From NCBI GenBank assembly GCA_947252645.1, contig CAMXWF010000011.1, positions 42,946-106,945 of the forward strand: 64,000 bases of DNA. Direction: 5' to 3'. This document shows positions 18,756 through 27,168 of the stretch, in pieces. The first letter of the stretch is position 1. Each line of letters begins with the position of its first letter. The notes under the pieces are model-generated. The model was not told where the DNA came from and did no database searches. It saw only the letters and a list, made by a program, of their open reading frames with translations. The stretch comes from an uncultured Bacteroidia bacterium. Lineage in GTDB: Bacteria; Bacteroidota; Bacteroidia; Bacteroidales; CAJPTX01. The position numbers were made by a program, and so were the translations under genes.

Positions 18756-19073
18756 ATGGCAAAGGGGGGCGATTTTCTTTTAGGGACGCTGCTTGGGGCC
18801 TTGGCAGGCGGAGTGGCAGCGGTATTTTTAACCTCCGAGCGCTACGCGGGGACCCGGGAGAGCCTTTCGCGGAATTATAAGCAGACCCGGGAGAAGGTGC
18901 AGTCGACCGTTACGGAGCGGATGGACGACCTACGCGAAGACATGGCGGACTTCATCGAGGAAATTCGCTTCCGCCTGGAGGATCTGGAGGAGCGCATAAG
19001 CCCTAAGCGCGAGCCACAGGCTGCGGCGGGGGCATCGACCGCCGGGGCATCGACCAAAACGCCGCAGGAGTAG
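18756..19073 (+). CDS. YtxH-domain small membrane-anchored protein
   Basis: A 105-residue protein with a glycine-rich membrane segment (FLLGTLLGALAGGVAAVFL, residues 7-25) and then a charged helical region to about 83 (SRNYKQTREKVQSTVTERM, ADFIEEIRFRLEDLEERIS), matching the YtxH layout. The C-terminal 20 residues are a low-complexity Ala/Ser/Thr tail with a repeated GASTAGAST unit. Homologues are general-stress or envelope-associated proteins without a defined biochemical role. It is the first of three closely spaced genes (gaps of 4 bases and a 1-base overlap). It has its own promoter box and a strong GGAGGA site. Confidence 0.75.
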   Translation: MAKGGDFLLGTLLGALAGGVAAVFLTSERYAGTRESLSRNYKQTREKVQSTVTERMDDLREDMADFIEEIRFRLEDLEERISPKREPQAAAGASTAGASTKTPQE

Positions 19074-19077
19074 GAGC

Positions 19078-19425
19078 ATGGCGAGCCTGCTGCGCTGGAT
19101 GGTCGACACGATGCGGGACTCCTTGGGGGAGGTGCTAGACGCCCACAAGGAGCATCTGCTGCTCCTGCTGGTCAAGTACCTCTCGGCGATCATTTCCTCA
19201 CTGCTGCTGGGCATCTTCGTGATGCTCATCGGGGTGGTGGCGTTGATTCTTTTGGGGGTGGCACTAGGATTTGCCTACTCGGCCCTATTCGGCTCCTATG
19301 CGCTGGGATTCCTATGCGCCGCGGGCACATGGGTGCTCATAGGATTTATACTCTACCGGCTGCGGAACAGTATCATCGTTTCGCCCATTGTGGTGCGGGT
19401 GCGTACACTTATCTTCAAGCAATAA
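19078..19425 (+). CDS. Phage-holin-like (DUF1469-type) membrane protein
   Basis: A 115-residue protein with an amphipathic N-terminal helix (MVDTMRDSLGEVLDAHKEHL) followed by two long hydrophobic hairpin segments at about residues 37-70 and 72-95. This is the layout of the family called putative actinobacterial holin-X or phage-holin 3_6. In chromosomal settings such proteins accompany YtxH-type proteins and are not lysis genes. The start lies four bases after the YtxH stop. The stop overlaps the next start as TAATG. Confidence 0.65.
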   Translation: MASLLRWMVDTMRDSLGEVLDAHKEHLLLLLVKYLSAIISSLLLGIFVMLIGVVALILLGVALGFAYSALFGSYALGFLCAAGTWVLIGFILYRLRNSIIVSPIVVRVRTLIFKQ

Positions 19426-19667
19426 TGGCTGACAGCAACTCCACCCCAGCCCGCGAGCCCAAAGTCTATACCTTCAAGACGATGGAGCAGCTCACAGCCT
19501 GCATTGATCTATCGGAGCAGCGCGTGGCCAGAGCTGAGCAGGCCTTGGGCGAGCAGACCCGTAGGCTTTTCTCCGCCACTACCCTACTCCAGGGAGTCTA
19601 CGCCCTATTCGATGCTGTGCGGCACTTTACTTGGCGCCGCGCCCGCCGTTGTCGCAGGACGAGGTAG
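19425..19667 (+). CDS. 80-residue cytoplasmic protein coupled to the holin-like gene
   Basis: The ATG at 19425 shares its A with the stop of the holin-like gene (TAATG), so translation is almost certainly coupled. The product begins MADSNSTPAREPKVYTFKTM and has a central helix QRVARAEQALGEQTRRLF. It ends in a very basic stretch RRARRCRRTR that could contact membrane or nucleic acid. No family recognised. Its meaning comes from position: it is the third gene of the YtxH/holin-like set. The longer frame reported from 19314 is an extension into the previous gene. Confidence 0.65.
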   Translation: MADSNSTPAREPKVYTFKTMEQLTACIDLSEQRVARAEQALGEQTRRLFSATTLLQGVYALFDAVRHFTWRRARRCRRTR

Positions 19668-19756
19668 GGCGCTGTGGGTAGCAAGTCCGTGGGATGCCTG
19701 CGCGCTATGTTGGAGTGATGCAAGGGCGTAGAGGTTGGCGCGCCCGTGGGGTGCGT

Positions 19757-21064
19757 ATGTACGTGTGGACGTTACTGCTCCTGGCCTTCGCGGGGGCAGG
19801 GCGGCAGGGGGCTACCTACGGGCAGGGCTACGAGTTTAGGATTAAGACCACGGGGCTTGGGCCAGAGGCGATTGTGCTTTCGGAAGCACGAGACGGCCGC
19901 TGGGTGGCAGTAGACACGGTGTGGCAGGCCGACGATGGCCTATACCACCCCTACGTGGAGAGATTCACCCCGGGACTCTATACGCTCACCTTTGGCCATC
20001 AGCCAGCTTTCCCCCTGCTGCTCAGTAGGCCGACCAACGATCTCCTCGTGCAGCTACGGGGCACAGGGTCGGGCCTGGCCGTGGAAGTTTCTCCCGATGG
20101 CAGCACGCGGACGTTTGCCCATTCCTACCAAGAGGGCGACACGTGCGCAGCCCTGCGCTACCTCGAAGGGCTGGGCAAGCATATGCTCTCGCCCCAGGAT
20201 TCGCTCAATCCGCAGCTGTCCTCGGCAGCTAGCGCACGCTGCAGGAGGCATAATGTATACTTGACCCAGGCGATAGCGGGCAGCGATGATGCTCTGCTCA
20301 AGGCCTTGCTAAGCCTTTTGGCCACCCCGGCCCGTGACGCGCTGGCGAGCTGGTGGCCGACAGACCTACTCCGTGAACCCTCGGTGGCCCCCAGTAGGCT
20401 CCTCAAGGATCACCTAGAGGCCTACCTGCAGGCCCAGATAGAGCCCACGGCCACCCGCACGGAGCAGGACAGCCTATTCCTGGAGGCCGTTTCTGCCCTG
20501 CTGGCCCTAGACATGCTGCCCCCGCTGCACGATAAGCTGCAACACTACGCGACTTACTTTTTTCAGGAGATAGGGGCCCTAGAACTCGCAACGTACGTTC
20601 GGGACTACGCCGCAGCTCAAGGGCACAATGCCCGCATGGGCAGCTTGGGCAAGCAGCTTACACTGGACATGCGAGCGGCCCGATCGATGGACGTGGACGG
20701 TCGGAGTCGGCCTATCTTGAATCGAAAGAAGCCCCTGACGCTCATATTAGTCTACTCGATATGGTGTCCCCACTGCATGGCGCTGCTGCCCGAGGTGACC
20801 GCTTGGTACGGAGAGGATGTGCAGCGGGTTTTGCATATCACGTCGATTTCGAGCGATGGCACTGACTACGGGACGCTTCAGTTTATTCGCAACCTTGGGT
20901 TCCCGTGGCAGAGCTGCGCAGAGGCTGGGGGGGAGAGTCCACTGCTAAAGTCCCTACGCTTTGAGAGCACGCCCTACCTGCTGTTGTTCAACCGTGAGGG
21001 TCACTTCGTAGAGCAGCCCCTGGGCTTTACGCAACTAAAGGCAAGGATAGCGCACAGCCTTTAG
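19757..21064 (+). CDS. Exported thioredoxin-fold protein (WCPHC)
   Basis: A TlpA-like protein of the extracytoplasmic thioredoxin group. With the ATG at 19757 (MYVWTLLLLAFAGAG) a signal peptide is obtained; upstream ATGs at 19694 and 19718 add a basic extension and cannot be excluded. The first 330 residues are an unassigned N-terminal region with beta-rich then helical parts, as in Bacteroidota proteins of the DUF5106/TlpA kind. The C-terminal domain has the redox motif WCPHC in YSIWCPHCMALLPEV and the cis-proline loop FESTPYLLL. A role as periplasmic thiol-disulfide oxidoreductase is inferred. It follows the trio by about 90 bases. Confidence 0.75.
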   Translation: MYVWTLLLLAFAGAGRQGATYGQGYEFRIKTTGLGPEAIVLSEARDGRWVAVDTVWQADDGLYHPYVERFTPGLYTLTFGHQPAFPLLLSRPTNDLLVQLRGTGSGLAVEVSPDGSTRTFAHSYQEGDTCAALRYLEGLGKHMLSPQDSLNPQLSSAASARCRRHNVYLTQAIAGSDDALLKALLSLLATPARDALASWWPTDLLREPSVAPSRLLKDHLEAYLQAQIEPTATRTEQDSLFLEAVSALLALDMLPPLHDKLQHYATYFFQEIGALELATYVRDYAAAQGHNARMGSLGKQLTLDMRAARSMDVDGRSRPILNRKKPLTLILVYSIWCPHCMALLPEVTAWYGEDVQRVLHITSISSDGTDYGTLQFIRNLGFPWQSCAEAGGESPLLKSLRFESTPYLLLFNREGHFVEQPLGFTQLKARIAHSL

Positions 21065-21373
21065 CGCAGTAGGGGCAGGAGACCAAGGCACTCGGGTTCG
21101 GACTGACCGAGGCGGGTAGCTGTCGCCGCGGGCACTGGGATCGGTCCATCCGGATACTTCCTGCCTCTGCTGGGTGGGGCATCTGGCTTGCGCCGACGGT
21201 GGGCGTGGGGCCTTTCGACTGGCAAGGGAGAGACCCCGATGGCGCACACCGCAATAGGTACTCGTGCTAGTTCTTTTGCGCCCCCGGGCGTGTCCAGAGC
21301 TGATTCGTACAATAGTTGTACCTTTGCCCAGAGTTACAATCCATATAATGTCTAACCCAATAATGCGTGTAGG
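21065..21373. other. rpsA upstream region
   Basis: Contains the rpsA promoter box at 21319 and a 48-base leader. The part before the promoter is GC-rich and without a recognisable gene. I see no clear terminator for the preceding gene. Confidence 0.4.
21319..21326 (+). promoter_or_regulatory. -7 promoter box (TACCTTTG) of rpsA
   Basis: Exact TAnnTTTG box 48 bases before the rpsA ATG. The leader between them is AT-rich compared with the flanks. Confidence 0.65.
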
Positions 21374-23323
21374 ATGATGGAAGAAACAACGAACCCAAGC
21401 CCCGTGGCGCCTGAGGCGCTGGATGGGGCGGTGCAAGGAGAGTCGCAGCCGACTCCAGCGGCAGCAGTGACGCCGACAGAGGCTGAGCCCCAGCCAGCTC
21501 AAGGGGCATCGCTGGAGTGCGGAGATCCGACCATGGACTGGGATGCCCTCATGGGCGGGACGGGCTACGACAAGCAGCAGCGCAAGGAGCAGACGGCCCT
21601 ATACGAGAAGACGCTATCCACCGTAGTGGACAACGAGGTGGTGACGGGCAAGGTGGTTTCGATCGACAAGCGCGAGGTGGTGGTCAACGTGGGCTACAAG
21701 TCCAACGGGGTGATTTCCACGAACGAGTTTCGCTACAACCCGGACTTGGCGGTGGGCGATAGCGTGGAGGTGTACGTGGAGAACCAGGAGGACAAGCATG
21801 GCCAGCTGGTGCTCTCGCACAAGAAGGCGCGTATTCTCAAGGCGTGGGATAGGGTGAACAAGGCCTCTGAGAACGATGAGATCATCACGGGCTTCATCAA
21901 GTGCCGCACGAAGGGCGGTATGATCGTGGATGTTTTTGGCATCGAGGCTTTTCTGCCGGGTTCGCAGATCGATGTACGGCCGATCCGCGACTACGACATC
22001 TACGTGGAGAAGACGATGGAGTTCAAGGTGGTCAAGATCAACCAGGAGTACCGCAACGTGGTGGTGTCGCACCGAGTGCTCATCGAGGAGGAGCTGGAGG
22101 CGCAGCGGAAGGAGATCATGGCCAAGCTCGAGAAGGGCCAAGTGCTCGAGGGGACCGTGAAGAACATCACCTCCTATGGTGTTTTTGTGGACCTTGGGGG
22201 CATCGATGGTTTGGTGCATATCACCGATTTGGCCTGGCGTCGTATAGGGCATCCGAGCGAGGTGGTGCAGCTTGACGAGAAGGTGAAGGTGGTGATCTTG
22301 GACTTCGACGATGAGAAGAAGCGCATCTCCCTTGGGATGAAGCAGCTGACACCGCATCCCTGGGATAGCGTGGGCGACCAGCTGCACGTGGGCGATGTGG
22401 TGAAGGTGAAAGTGGTGATGCTGGCGGATTACGGGGCGTTCGTGGAGGTATTCCCGGGCGTTGAGGGCCTGATCCACGTGTCGGAGATGTCGTGGAGTTC
22501 GCATCTCCGCAGCGCGCAGGAGTTCCTCAAGGTTGGCGATGAGATTGAGGCGAAGATTCTGTCGATAGACCTCGAGGCTCGCAAGATGTCGCTGGGCATC
22601 AAGCAGCTCACGGCGGATCCGTGGGAGGGGATAGAGTTGCGCTATCCGGTGGGGTCGCGCCACGTGGCCAAGGTGCGCGCCTTTACGCCCTATGGTATTT
22701 TCGTGGAGCCCGAGCCGGGTATCGATGGGCTAGTGCATATATCTGACTTGTCGTGGACGAAGAAGATCAAGCACCCCTCGGAGTTCACCAAGGTAGGCGA
22801 GATGATCGAGGTGGTGGTGCTGGATGTGGACAAGGAGTCGCACAAGCTGAGCCTTGGGCACAAGCAGATCGAGGAGAACCCGTGGGATGTGTTTGAGACG
22901 CTCTTCACGGTGGGCTCGGTGCACGAGGGCGTGATCACCGAGCGGTTTGACAAGGGGGCTGTGGTGGTGCTTCCCTACGGAGTAGAGGGCTTTGCCACGC
23001 CGAAGAACCTGGTCAAGCAGGACGGCACGAGTGCACAACTCGATGAGAAGTTGCCCTTCAAGGTCGTGGAGTTCAACAAAAACAGCCATAGGATCATCGT
23101 GTCGCATACGCGGACCTACGATGACAAGAAGCACGAGCGTCCGCATAGCGAGTCGGGCGAGAGGCGGCTTTCGGCCGAGCAGACGCGCAACGCGGTGAAG
23201 CTGGTGCAAGCCTCGCAGGAGCGCACGACGCTGGGCGATATCTCTGAGCTGGCCCAGCTGCGCGAAGAGATGGCGCAGGATGCCGGCAAGCACACCGAGG
23301 AGTCCAAGCCCCAGGGGGAGTAA
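21374..23323 (+). CDS. rpsA: 30S ribosomal protein S1
   Basis: RNA-binding ribosomal protein that helps mRNA reach the 30S subunit. The 649-residue product has an acidic 50-residue leader and six S1 (OB-fold) repeats. The best are EKGQVLEGTVKNITSYGVFV, DVVKVKVVMLADYGAFVEVF and VAKVRAFTPYGIFVEPEPGI, each followed by a GLVHISDLSW-type segment. The sixth repeat is degenerate (VLPYGVEGFATPKNL), as is usual. The C-terminus is charged and flexible. Two ATGs (21374, 21377) can serve; there is no strong Shine-Dalgarno, which is common for this phylum. Strong hairpin terminator directly after. Confidence 0.97.
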   Translation: MMEETTNPSPVAPEALDGAVQGESQPTPAAAVTPTEAEPQPAQGASLECGDPTMDWDALMGGTGYDKQQRKEQTALYEKTLSTVVDNEVVTGKVVSIDKREVVVNVGYKSNGVISTNEFRYNPDLAVGDSVEVYVENQEDKHGQLVLSHKKARILKAWDRVNKASENDEIITGFIKCRTKGGMIVDVFGIEAFLPGSQIDVRPIRDYDIYVEKTMEFKVVKINQEYRNVVVSHRVLIEEELEAQRKEIMAKLEKGQVLEGTVKNITSYGVFVDLGGIDGLVHITDLAWRRIGHPSEVVQLDEKVKVVILDFDDEKKRISLGMKQLTPHPWDSVGDQLHVGDVVKVKVVMLADYGAFVEVFPGVEGLIHVSEMSWSSHLRSAQEFLKVGDEIEAKILSIDLEARKMSLGIKQLTADPWEGIELRYPVGSRHVAKVRAFTPYGIFVEPEPGIDGLVHISDLSWTKKIKHPSEFTKVGEMIEVVVLDVDKESHKLSLGHKQIEENPWDVFETLFTVGSVHEGVITERFDKGAVVVLPYGVEGFATPKNLVKQDGTSAQLDEKLPFKVVEFNKNSHRIIVSHTRTYDDKKHERPHSESGERRLSAEQTRNAVKLVQASQERTTLGDISELAQLREEMAQDAGKHTEESKPQGE

Positions 23324-23339
23324 TTGGATTGGGGTATAC

Positions 23340-23387
23340 ACTCCGGCCGACCCGTCCAGTGGGCGGGTTGGCCGGAGTTGCTTTTTT
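23340..23387 (+). terminator. Rho-independent terminator of rpsA
   Basis: A 15-base stem with one G-T pair: ACTCCGGCCGACCCG (23340-23354) and CGGGTTGGCCGGAGT (23364-23378), loop of nine bases, followed by TGCTTTTTT. Sixteen bases after the rpsA stop. Confidence 0.85.
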
Positions 23388-23496
23388 ACCTGCAAAACGC
23401 TGGGCGATATTGTCGAATTGATGGGGTGTTTTAGGGTTCACCCTGCGCGGGACGCGGGTTGGTACGATTTTTGGAACAGGGGAGAGGAAGAATACG

Positions 23497-23886
23497 TTGA
23501 ATTGTATGATGGAATCGTTGGAATTTGAGGATTTTACGATAGAGCATTTTCCCCATTACGTTCGGGTCACCATAGAGGGCACCCGCTTGGATGCGCTCAT
23601 TGCGCCGAAGCTCAAGTCGGAGCTGGTGGTGCTGTCAGGCAGCGGGGCGAAGAACATTGTGCTGGACATGCGCAAGGTGCGCTACTGCGATTCCTCAGGG
23701 TTGAGCGCGATCTTGGTGGCCAATCGTCTTTGCCGGAGTGCCCGCGGCGTGCTGGTGCTACTGGGGGTATCGGAGGATGTGCAGCGTCTATTGACCATAT
23801 CGCAGCTCCAGTCCGTTCTCAACATTGCGGAGAACGATGAGCAGGTAGAGCATTTCATCCCCGTTGAGCTGCCTAAGCGTGGTTAA
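23497..23886 (+). CDS. STAS-domain protein (anti-sigma-factor antagonist type)
   Basis: A single STAS domain of about 129 residues. The phosphorylatable serine is in VRYCDSSGLSAILVANRL (near residue 70), the usual site where a serine kinase controls partner binding. In Bacteroidota, genes of this type adjoin RNase Z and rpsA, as here, but no anti-sigma partner is present. Start choice: AGGAAG sits seven bases before a TTG at 23497. The ATGs at 23506 and 23509 are 16 or more bases from that site, so I prefer TTG; an ATG start would shorten the protein by three or four residues. Confidence 0.85.
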   Translation: MNCMMESLEFEDFTIEHFPHYVRVTIEGTRLDALIAPKLKSELVVLSGSGAKNIVLDMRKVRYCDSSGLSAILVANRLCRSARGVLVLLGVSEDVQRLLTISQLQSVLNIAENDEQVEHFIPVELPKRG

Positions 23887-23917
23887 GAGTAGGTGAAATT
23901 GGACAGGAGAGAAGTTA

Positions 23918-24409
23918 TTGCAATTATATACCATGAAGATTTGTGAGATTGTGGCGACTCAGCGCCGTAGGCTGGGAATGAAGCAGTATCAACTGGCGCA
24001 GATGACCGGGATAGCCCCGAGCCAGATATCGATATTTGAGCGGGGCAACAGCGGGATGGTGACGACCAACCTGGAGAAGGTGCTGAACGTACTCGGGCTG
24101 CACATCGTGCACGACCGTCAATCGGTACAGCGCAACACTGCGCGCCAAGCCGCGCACATCCTCTACACGCATGGGGTAAAAGATATCAACCAGGTCACGC
24201 GGGAAGAGCTCGCCAAGCTGATCAACAACCCCGAGGTGCTGCTTATGCCGGTGGTGTCGGATGAGCTCTACCGCCGCTACAGCCGGAGCCTGCTGGTAGA
24301 TGAGACCAATACGTGGAACTACTTTGCCAAGCTGGTGCAGGAGTTTATCCTCGAGGAGGTGGATGGGGTGCCCTACGAGGCTTCGTCGGAGCCGCACGTT
24401 GGCCTCTAG
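23918..24409 (+). CDS. XRE-family helix-turn-helix regulator
   Basis: DNA-binding protein of 163 residues. The HTH_3 domain spans about residues 8-62, with the recognition part KQYQLAQMTGIAPSQISIFERG. The second half (residues 70-160) contains REELAKLINNPEVLLMPVV and LYRRYSRSLLVDETNTWNYF and is not one I can name; it may be a dimerisation or effector region. The likely start is a TTG at 23918, eight bases after AGGAG; the ATG at 23933 is 23 bases from it. It lies between the STAS gene (31 bases) and RNase Z (73 bases), probably co-transcribed. No autoregulatory palindrome was clear. Confidence 0.8.
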   Translation: MQLYTMKICEIVATQRRRLGMKQYQLAQMTGIAPSQISIFERGNSGMVTTNLEKVLNVLGLHIVHDRQSVQRNTARQAAHILYTHGVKDINQVTREELAKLINNPEVLLMPVVSDELYRRYSRSLLVDETNTWNYFAKLVQEFILEEVDGVPYEASSEPHVGL

Positions 24410-24482
24410 CGGGCCATTGGGCTCGTCAAAGCGAGGCTGGAGACTGGGCGTACGGTCGCCTGCCTTTTTAGCAGGGCAGTAG

Positions 24483-25418
24483 ATGCCATTTGATATCACC
24501 ATCCTGGGCTGCGGCAGTGCGATGCCCGTATCGCATAGGCATCCGGCGGCCCAAGCACTTCGCGTGGGGCGCCACCTGTTCCTCATCGACTGCGGAGAGG
24601 GGGCCCAGCTGCAGCTCCGCAGGGCCAGATTGCCCATGGAGCAGCTGGTGGCCATCTTCATAACGCACCTCCACGGGGACCACGTGCTGGGGCTAGTGCC
24701 CCTGCTGTCATCGCTCAACATGACCTCTCGCAGCCAGCCGCTACGCATCTATGCGCATGCGGCCCTGGAGCCCGTGCTGCAAGCGAGCATGGAGCTGTTT
24801 GTGGGGGAGCTTCGCTTTCGCTGCATATTCTGCCCCCTGGATCCTCGGGGCGGTGAGCGCATCTACGAGGATAGGCAGCTCACGGTTGATACGGTACTGC
24901 TGCACCATAGGGTGCCCTGCGTGGGCTTTTTATTCAGGGAGAAGCCCCCGCAGCCCAATATCCGCCAGGGGGTCCTGCGAGGCCACGCGTTGGGCGTGGA
25001 GCAGATCCGGATGCTCAAGTCGGGCCGGGATGTCGAGTTTCCGTCAGGTGAAGTGATCCGGGCCAGCGAGGCGCTCTACCAGCGTCGTTTACCGGTGAGC
25101 TACGCCTATATGAGCGATACGCGCTACAGTGAAAGTGAGGCCCAGGCGGTTTCGGGCGTTGACCTGCTCTACCACGAGGCCACCTTCCTAGAAGATGAGC
25201 TTCCACGGGCACGGGCAACGGGACACACGACCGCGCGCCAAGCGGGCCAATTCGCCAAGCTGGCGGGCGTGGGGAAGCTTATCATAGGGCATTTCTCCTC
25301 GCGGTATATGGACCTGGAGCCCTTCCTGGAAGAGGCCCAGGCCATGTTCCCGCGCACCGTGCTAGCCCGTGAGGGGGAGACGCACCGGGTGGCCTATGAA
25401 GGTGGGGAGCATCAGTGA
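24483..25418 (+). CDS. rnz: Ribonuclease Z (tRNA 3'-processing endonuclease)
   Basis: Zinc metallo-beta-lactamase-fold enzyme that cuts 3' trailers from tRNA precursors. Signatures: GCGSAMPVSHRHPAAQ near residues 9-24, the metal motif FITHLHGDHVLGL near 60-72, a further metal histidine in LLYHEATFLEDE, and the C-terminal IIGHFSSRY. The 311-residue length is that of the bacterial short form. Neither tRNA gene in the window encodes its CCA end, which is compatible with this processing route. Start ATG at 24483 fits family N-termini (MPFDITILGCGSA). Confidence 0.95.
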   Translation: MPFDITILGCGSAMPVSHRHPAAQALRVGRHLFLIDCGEGAQLQLRRARLPMEQLVAIFITHLHGDHVLGLVPLLSSLNMTSRSQPLRIYAHAALEPVLQASMELFVGELRFRCIFCPLDPRGGERIYEDRQLTVDTVLLHHRVPCVGFLFREKPPQPNIRQGVLRGHALGVEQIRMLKSGRDVEFPSGEVIRASEALYQRRLPVSYAYMSDTRYSESEAQAVSGVDLLYHEATFLEDELPRARATGHTTARQAGQFAKLAGVGKLIIGHFSSRYMDLEPFLEEAQAMFPRTVLAREGETHRVAYEGGEHQ

Positions 25419-25503
25419 GTTGCTTCGGGTATAACATGGTGATATCTAAGTACGTTTGCGTAGGTGGGCTGGGGCTGCGGGGAGGAAGAAATAGGATAAT
25501 GCG

Positions 25504-26880
25504 ATGGACGGCACGACGCTGGTAATTCTCTTAGGGGCACTGATTTTTGTATCGCACTACTTCACGAGTGTATTTGAGCGCCGTGGGGTGCCCGATGTGC
25601 TCCTGCTCTTGCTAGTTGGGGTAATTTTAGGGCCCATCTTGGGGCTAGTGAAGGCCGATGATTTTGGCATCGTGCAGGGGATGTTCACCACCGTGACCTT
25701 GGTGTTTATACTGTTTGAGGGCGGGCTCGATTTGCGTTTTGAGGTTTTGCAAAAGAGTCTACGGGGCACGATGCTGCTCTCCTTTTCATGTTTTGTGGTC
25801 ACGGTGGCGGTAGTAGGGCTCACGGGGTGGTGCCTGATCGGGATGGCGCCGCTATCAGCATTTACGCTTGCTGGGATCCTGGGGGGTACCTCTTCGGCGG
25901 TAGTGATCCCGATGGTCAAGCAGCTCAGCATGAGGGAGAAAAGCCGAGCGATGCTGGTGCTGGAGTCGGCTTTTACCGATGTGCTCAGCATTGTGCTCGT
26001 GATTGCGCTCGTGAAAGCCCACGAGACGGAGGGGCTTCAGGTCATGCACGTTGTGGGGAGCATACTGAGTTCCTTTGTTTTGGCCAGCTTGCTGGGCATA
26101 GCGAGCGCACTGCTGTGGTCGGCACTACTGGGGAGAATCCGAACTCTGAAGAACTCGATGTTCACAACCCCAGCCTACCTATTCGTGGTGTACGGCGTGG
26201 CCGAGCAACTGGGCTTTAGCGGAGCTATAGCCGCGCTGACCTTTGGGCTCTCGCTGGCCAACATCGATCGTTTCCCGGTGAAGTATATCCAGAAGATCCA
26301 TGGGAGCGGCTTGGACAGTTTCAATGAGAACGAGAAGCAATTTTTTTCGGAGATGGTTTACCTGCTCAAGACCTTCTTCTTCGTGTTCATCGGGCTGTCT
26401 ATGCAGCTGGACAATTTCTGGGCTCTACTGCTAGGGCTGGGGATCTCCTGCCTAATCTACCTGGTGCGGATACCCGTGGTACGCTTTGCGGTGCGCGATG
26501 CGTTGCCGACCATGGACTTGGCCATCATGGCCACGATGGTGCCCAAGGGGCTGGCCGCGGCGGTGTTGGCTAGTGTGCCTCTCCAGACCGGTATGGCGAA
26601 GGGAGAGATGATTCGCAACTTGACCTACGCTGTAGTGTTCATTAGTATCCTGTTTACGAGTCTCTTGGTACCCATCATCAAGCGTAGCCCACGGGCTGCT
26701 GCCTTTTTTGGGCTTCTGCTACGGAGGCAGATGGGCAGGAAGACCTCTGCGAATTCGGCGATGTCCACAGAAGAAAAGACCGACTTGCAGGCCGCAAGCC
26801 CCGAGGGTAGCAAGGCGCCAAACGCAAAGCCCGGGGAGGCCTCAGACACCCCTACACCTACGCAAGCGTCACAAGAGTGA
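25504..26880 (+). CDS. Cation:proton antiporter (CPA1/NhaP-like)
   Basis: Inner-membrane Na+ or K+/H+ antiporter of 458 residues. About twelve to thirteen membrane helices cover residues 5-410. The conserved unwound-helix region reads GILGGTSSAVVIPMVKQLSM, and the ion-binding acidic residues are in LVLESAFTDVLSIV near residues 150-163, where the family has its paired Asp/Asn. The tail (from about 415) is hydrophilic, Thr/Ser/Pro/Ala-rich, and probably cytoplasmic and disordered. It starts 85 bases after rnz and ends about 40 bases before the tRNA-Arg gene. Ion specificity is not readable. Confidence 0.88.
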   Translation: MDGTTLVILLGALIFVSHYFTSVFERRGVPDVLLLLLVGVILGPILGLVKADDFGIVQGMFTTVTLVFILFEGGLDLRFEVLQKSLRGTMLLSFSCFVVTVAVVGLTGWCLIGMAPLSAFTLAGILGGTSSAVVIPMVKQLSMREKSRAMLVLESAFTDVLSIVLVIALVKAHETEGLQVMHVVGSILSSFVLASLLGIASALLWSALLGRIRTLKNSMFTTPAYLFVVYGVAEQLGFSGAIAALTFGLSLANIDRFPVKYIQKIHGSGLDSFNENEKQFFSEMVYLLKTFFFVFIGLSMQLDNFWALLLGLGISCLIYLVRIPVVRFAVRDALPTMDLAIMATMVPKGLAAAVLASVPLQTGMAKGEMIRNLTYAVVFISILFTSLLVPIIKRSPRAAAFFGLLLRRQMGRKTSANSAMSTEEKTDLQAASPEGSKAPNAKPGEASDTPTPTQASQE

Positions 26881-26901
26881 TACGAATAGAGGAAAAAGTT
26901 T

Positions 26902-26909
26902 TACCTTTG
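26902..26909 (+). promoter_or_regulatory. -7 promoter box (TACCTTTG) of the tRNA-Arg gene
   Basis: Exact TAnnTTTG box ending 11 bases before the first tRNA base, so transcription would begin about four to seven bases before the mature 5' end. Confidence 0.65.
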
Positions 26910-26920
26910 CGGTCGAGACA

Positions 26921-26994
26921 GGCTCCGTAGTTCAGCTGAATAGAACGTCAGATTCCGGTTCTGAAGGTCGTGGGTTTGAATCCCGCCGGAGTCA
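26921..26994 (+). tRNA. tRNA-Arg (anticodon CCG)
   Basis: Folds as a complete cloverleaf: acceptor GGCTCCG/CGGAGTC with one G-U pair, D stem GTTC/GAAC, anticodon stem TCAGA/TCTGA with loop TTCCGGT (anticodon CCG, reads CGG), T stem GTGGG/CCCGC with loop TTTGAAT, discriminator A. CCA is not encoded. It is followed after four bases by a run of ten G. Confidence 0.95.
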
Positions 26995-27093
26995 CTAGGG
27001 GGGGGGGCCAGCGAGGGGGCTGGTGTGTTGTTGTTCTTTGTGTGTGCGCGCCCTGCACGAGGTGCGGGGCGCGGAGATTCAAAGCCTTGTAAG

Positions 27094-27168
27094 CGGGGTG
27101 TAGCTCAGCCCGGTTAGAGCACGCGTCTGGGGGGCGCGGGGTCGCTAGTTCGAATCTAGTCACCCCGA
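27094..27168 (+). tRNA. tRNA-Pro (anticodon GGG)
   Basis: Cloverleaf: acceptor CGGGGTG/CACCCCG, D stem GCTC/GAGC, anticodon stem CGCGT/GCGCG with loop CTGGGGG (anticodon GGG, reads CCC), T stem GCTAG/CTAGT with loop TTCGAAT, discriminator A. CCA is not encoded. About 100 bases from tRNA-Arg and probably in the same transcript, since no separate box is visible. Confidence 0.95.

Noticed and set aside
19078..19425. Holin-like gene as evidence for a prophage
   Set aside because: No phage structural, lysis or integrase genes nearby; the family is common in chromosomal stress-type operons next to YtxH genes.
21614..22663. A 349-codon minus-strand frame within rpsA
   Set aside because: Pure antisense shadow of the S1 repeats: His/Leu-rich, no motifs, no ribosome-binding site.
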